The position numbers and the translations under genes were made by a program. DNA of 64,000 nucleotides from Cymodocea nodosa (lineage: Eukaryota > Streptophyta > Magnoliopsida > Alismatales > Cymodoceaceae). Each line of letters opens with the position of its first letter. The first letter of the stretch is position 1. The stretch lies in assembly GCA_036874045.1 (NCBI GenBank), contig CM072337.1, positions 26,138,001 to 26,202,000 of the forward strand, in the 5' to 3' direction. Of the stretch, positions 63,137 through 64,000 are shown one piece after another. Below the pieces are notes generated by a model, which worked only from the letters and a program-made list of their open reading frames with translations, made no database searches and had not been told where the DNA came from.

Positions 63137-64000
63137 ATTTCCACGCTGTGCGACTTGGGTGTGGAAGGCTTAACACCTACATACATCACTCCAGCAACTT
63201 CAGAATTCCACCTCATCTTTTATGTTCTGCTTCACGAGTGAATAAAAACATTGGAGTCAACGGCTATGGATGGACTGAGCCGAAACCTTGATGGTTGGCA
63301 GCAGGACTTAGATCTACAGGGACCATCTCACTAACAACTTCACTGGCGGAGTTAGCAGTTGTCGCGCATCCCAATGCATTCTATTCCAATCCAAACTGTT
63401 GGCGGTGCTCCTCTCACGACCCTGTTCTTTTACAGAATCTTGGCAGTAGCACCAGCTTGCCCTGCTCAAGAAGATGTGAAGCTTCGGCGTTGTCACTCCT
63501 CTTGAATGAAGTTATTACCCTTGCTTATTTGACTCTCCTGCGACGAAATCTGTGGTTGTACTCCTTGTATTTGAAATTATAGCCCTTTTTCTCCCTTTTA
63601 AAAAATAATAATAATAATCATGGTGCTATGAGTGGCGAATGAATCAATGGTATGTGCCGATTCTGATGGCGCCTTGGGATGGGGATTTGATTTAATTTTT
63701 GCCGCTGCCTCATTGGTGTGTGATGAACTGGAGTTGGTCGGTTGTACAGGAACGATTAATGAGCCCTTGCCTTGCTTACAGAAAGATTTAAGAGCACGAT
63801 GTGACGTATAAGATAGATATAATGATTCAGAATATGTGATGGTTTCATATTTTATTTAGTATATGCGGTAAATGTTGCGATTAAAAGTTGCTTTTACATT
63901 ATGCCTAAACTGGATGTATCTGTATAACGTTCTTATATTAATTGCATGATGAAATTGTTTATGTGATTTAATATATAAAGTGGTCTGATTGTCACTCCGT
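63137..64000. other. 3' flank and intergenic DNA
   Basis: The first 150 bases form the 3' UTR, with AATAAA at 63241-63246. The rest has no supported gene; a short (AATA)n run lies at about 63601-63617. Confidence 0.55.

Overview
This is a piece of a plant nuclear chromosome: AT-rich intergenic DNA, spliced genes with GT-AG introns, one nuclear tRNA gene, Copia and PIF/Harbinger transposon remains, and proteins found only in plants (a type 2 metallothionein, OEP16-1, a POLTERGEIST-like PP2C, a SIAMESE-related protein, a DUF4378 protein). Several genes have strongly GC-rich first exons in an AT-rich background, which fits a monocot outside the grasses, but the species cannot be fixed from the window. 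Nothing bacterial, organellar or viral was seen.

Layout. 1-298: the last part of an unrecognised gene (+). 3167-4240: CXIP4-like zinc-knuckle protein (-). 6014-10933: six-exon OEP16-1 (+), with a stop codon at the third codon of the start expected from homology. 12654-13249: three-exon type 2 metallothionein (-). 15767-15839: tRNA-Lys(CUU) (-), next to a block of ACGT-rich repeats. 17207-21426: four-exon DUF4378 / TRM-like gene (-). 22500-31000: AT-rich transposon territory with a dead PIF/Harbinger transposase and its MYB-like partner, a second deleted copy, and minisatellites. 31970-32152: a 29-base C run followed by an exact 60-bp tandem duplication. 36926-39341: four-exon POL/PLL-type PP2C (+). 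42872-43965: four-exon ENTH-domain gene (-). 44540-49340: two broken Copia elements in opposite orientation around a third Harbinger-family relic. 51191-51830 and 58555-59135: Tourist-like MITE candidates. 53733-54416: intronless SMR-like cell-cycle inhibitor (+). 62288-63136: three-exon gene of the At3g17950-like family (+).

The genes do not form a pathway or cluster. They act in RNA processing or cation transport (CXIP4), plastid envelope transport (OEP16-1), metal binding (MT2), cortical or microtubule functions (TRM-like), stem-cell signalling (PLL), vesicle traffic (ENTH) and endocycle control (SMR). The window looks like ordinary plant genomic neighbourhood. The points that most deserve checking are the broken N terminus of OEP16-1, the long and internally repetitive SMR-like protein, the ACGT repeat block beside the tRNA gene, and the Harbinger family with a still recognisable intron.
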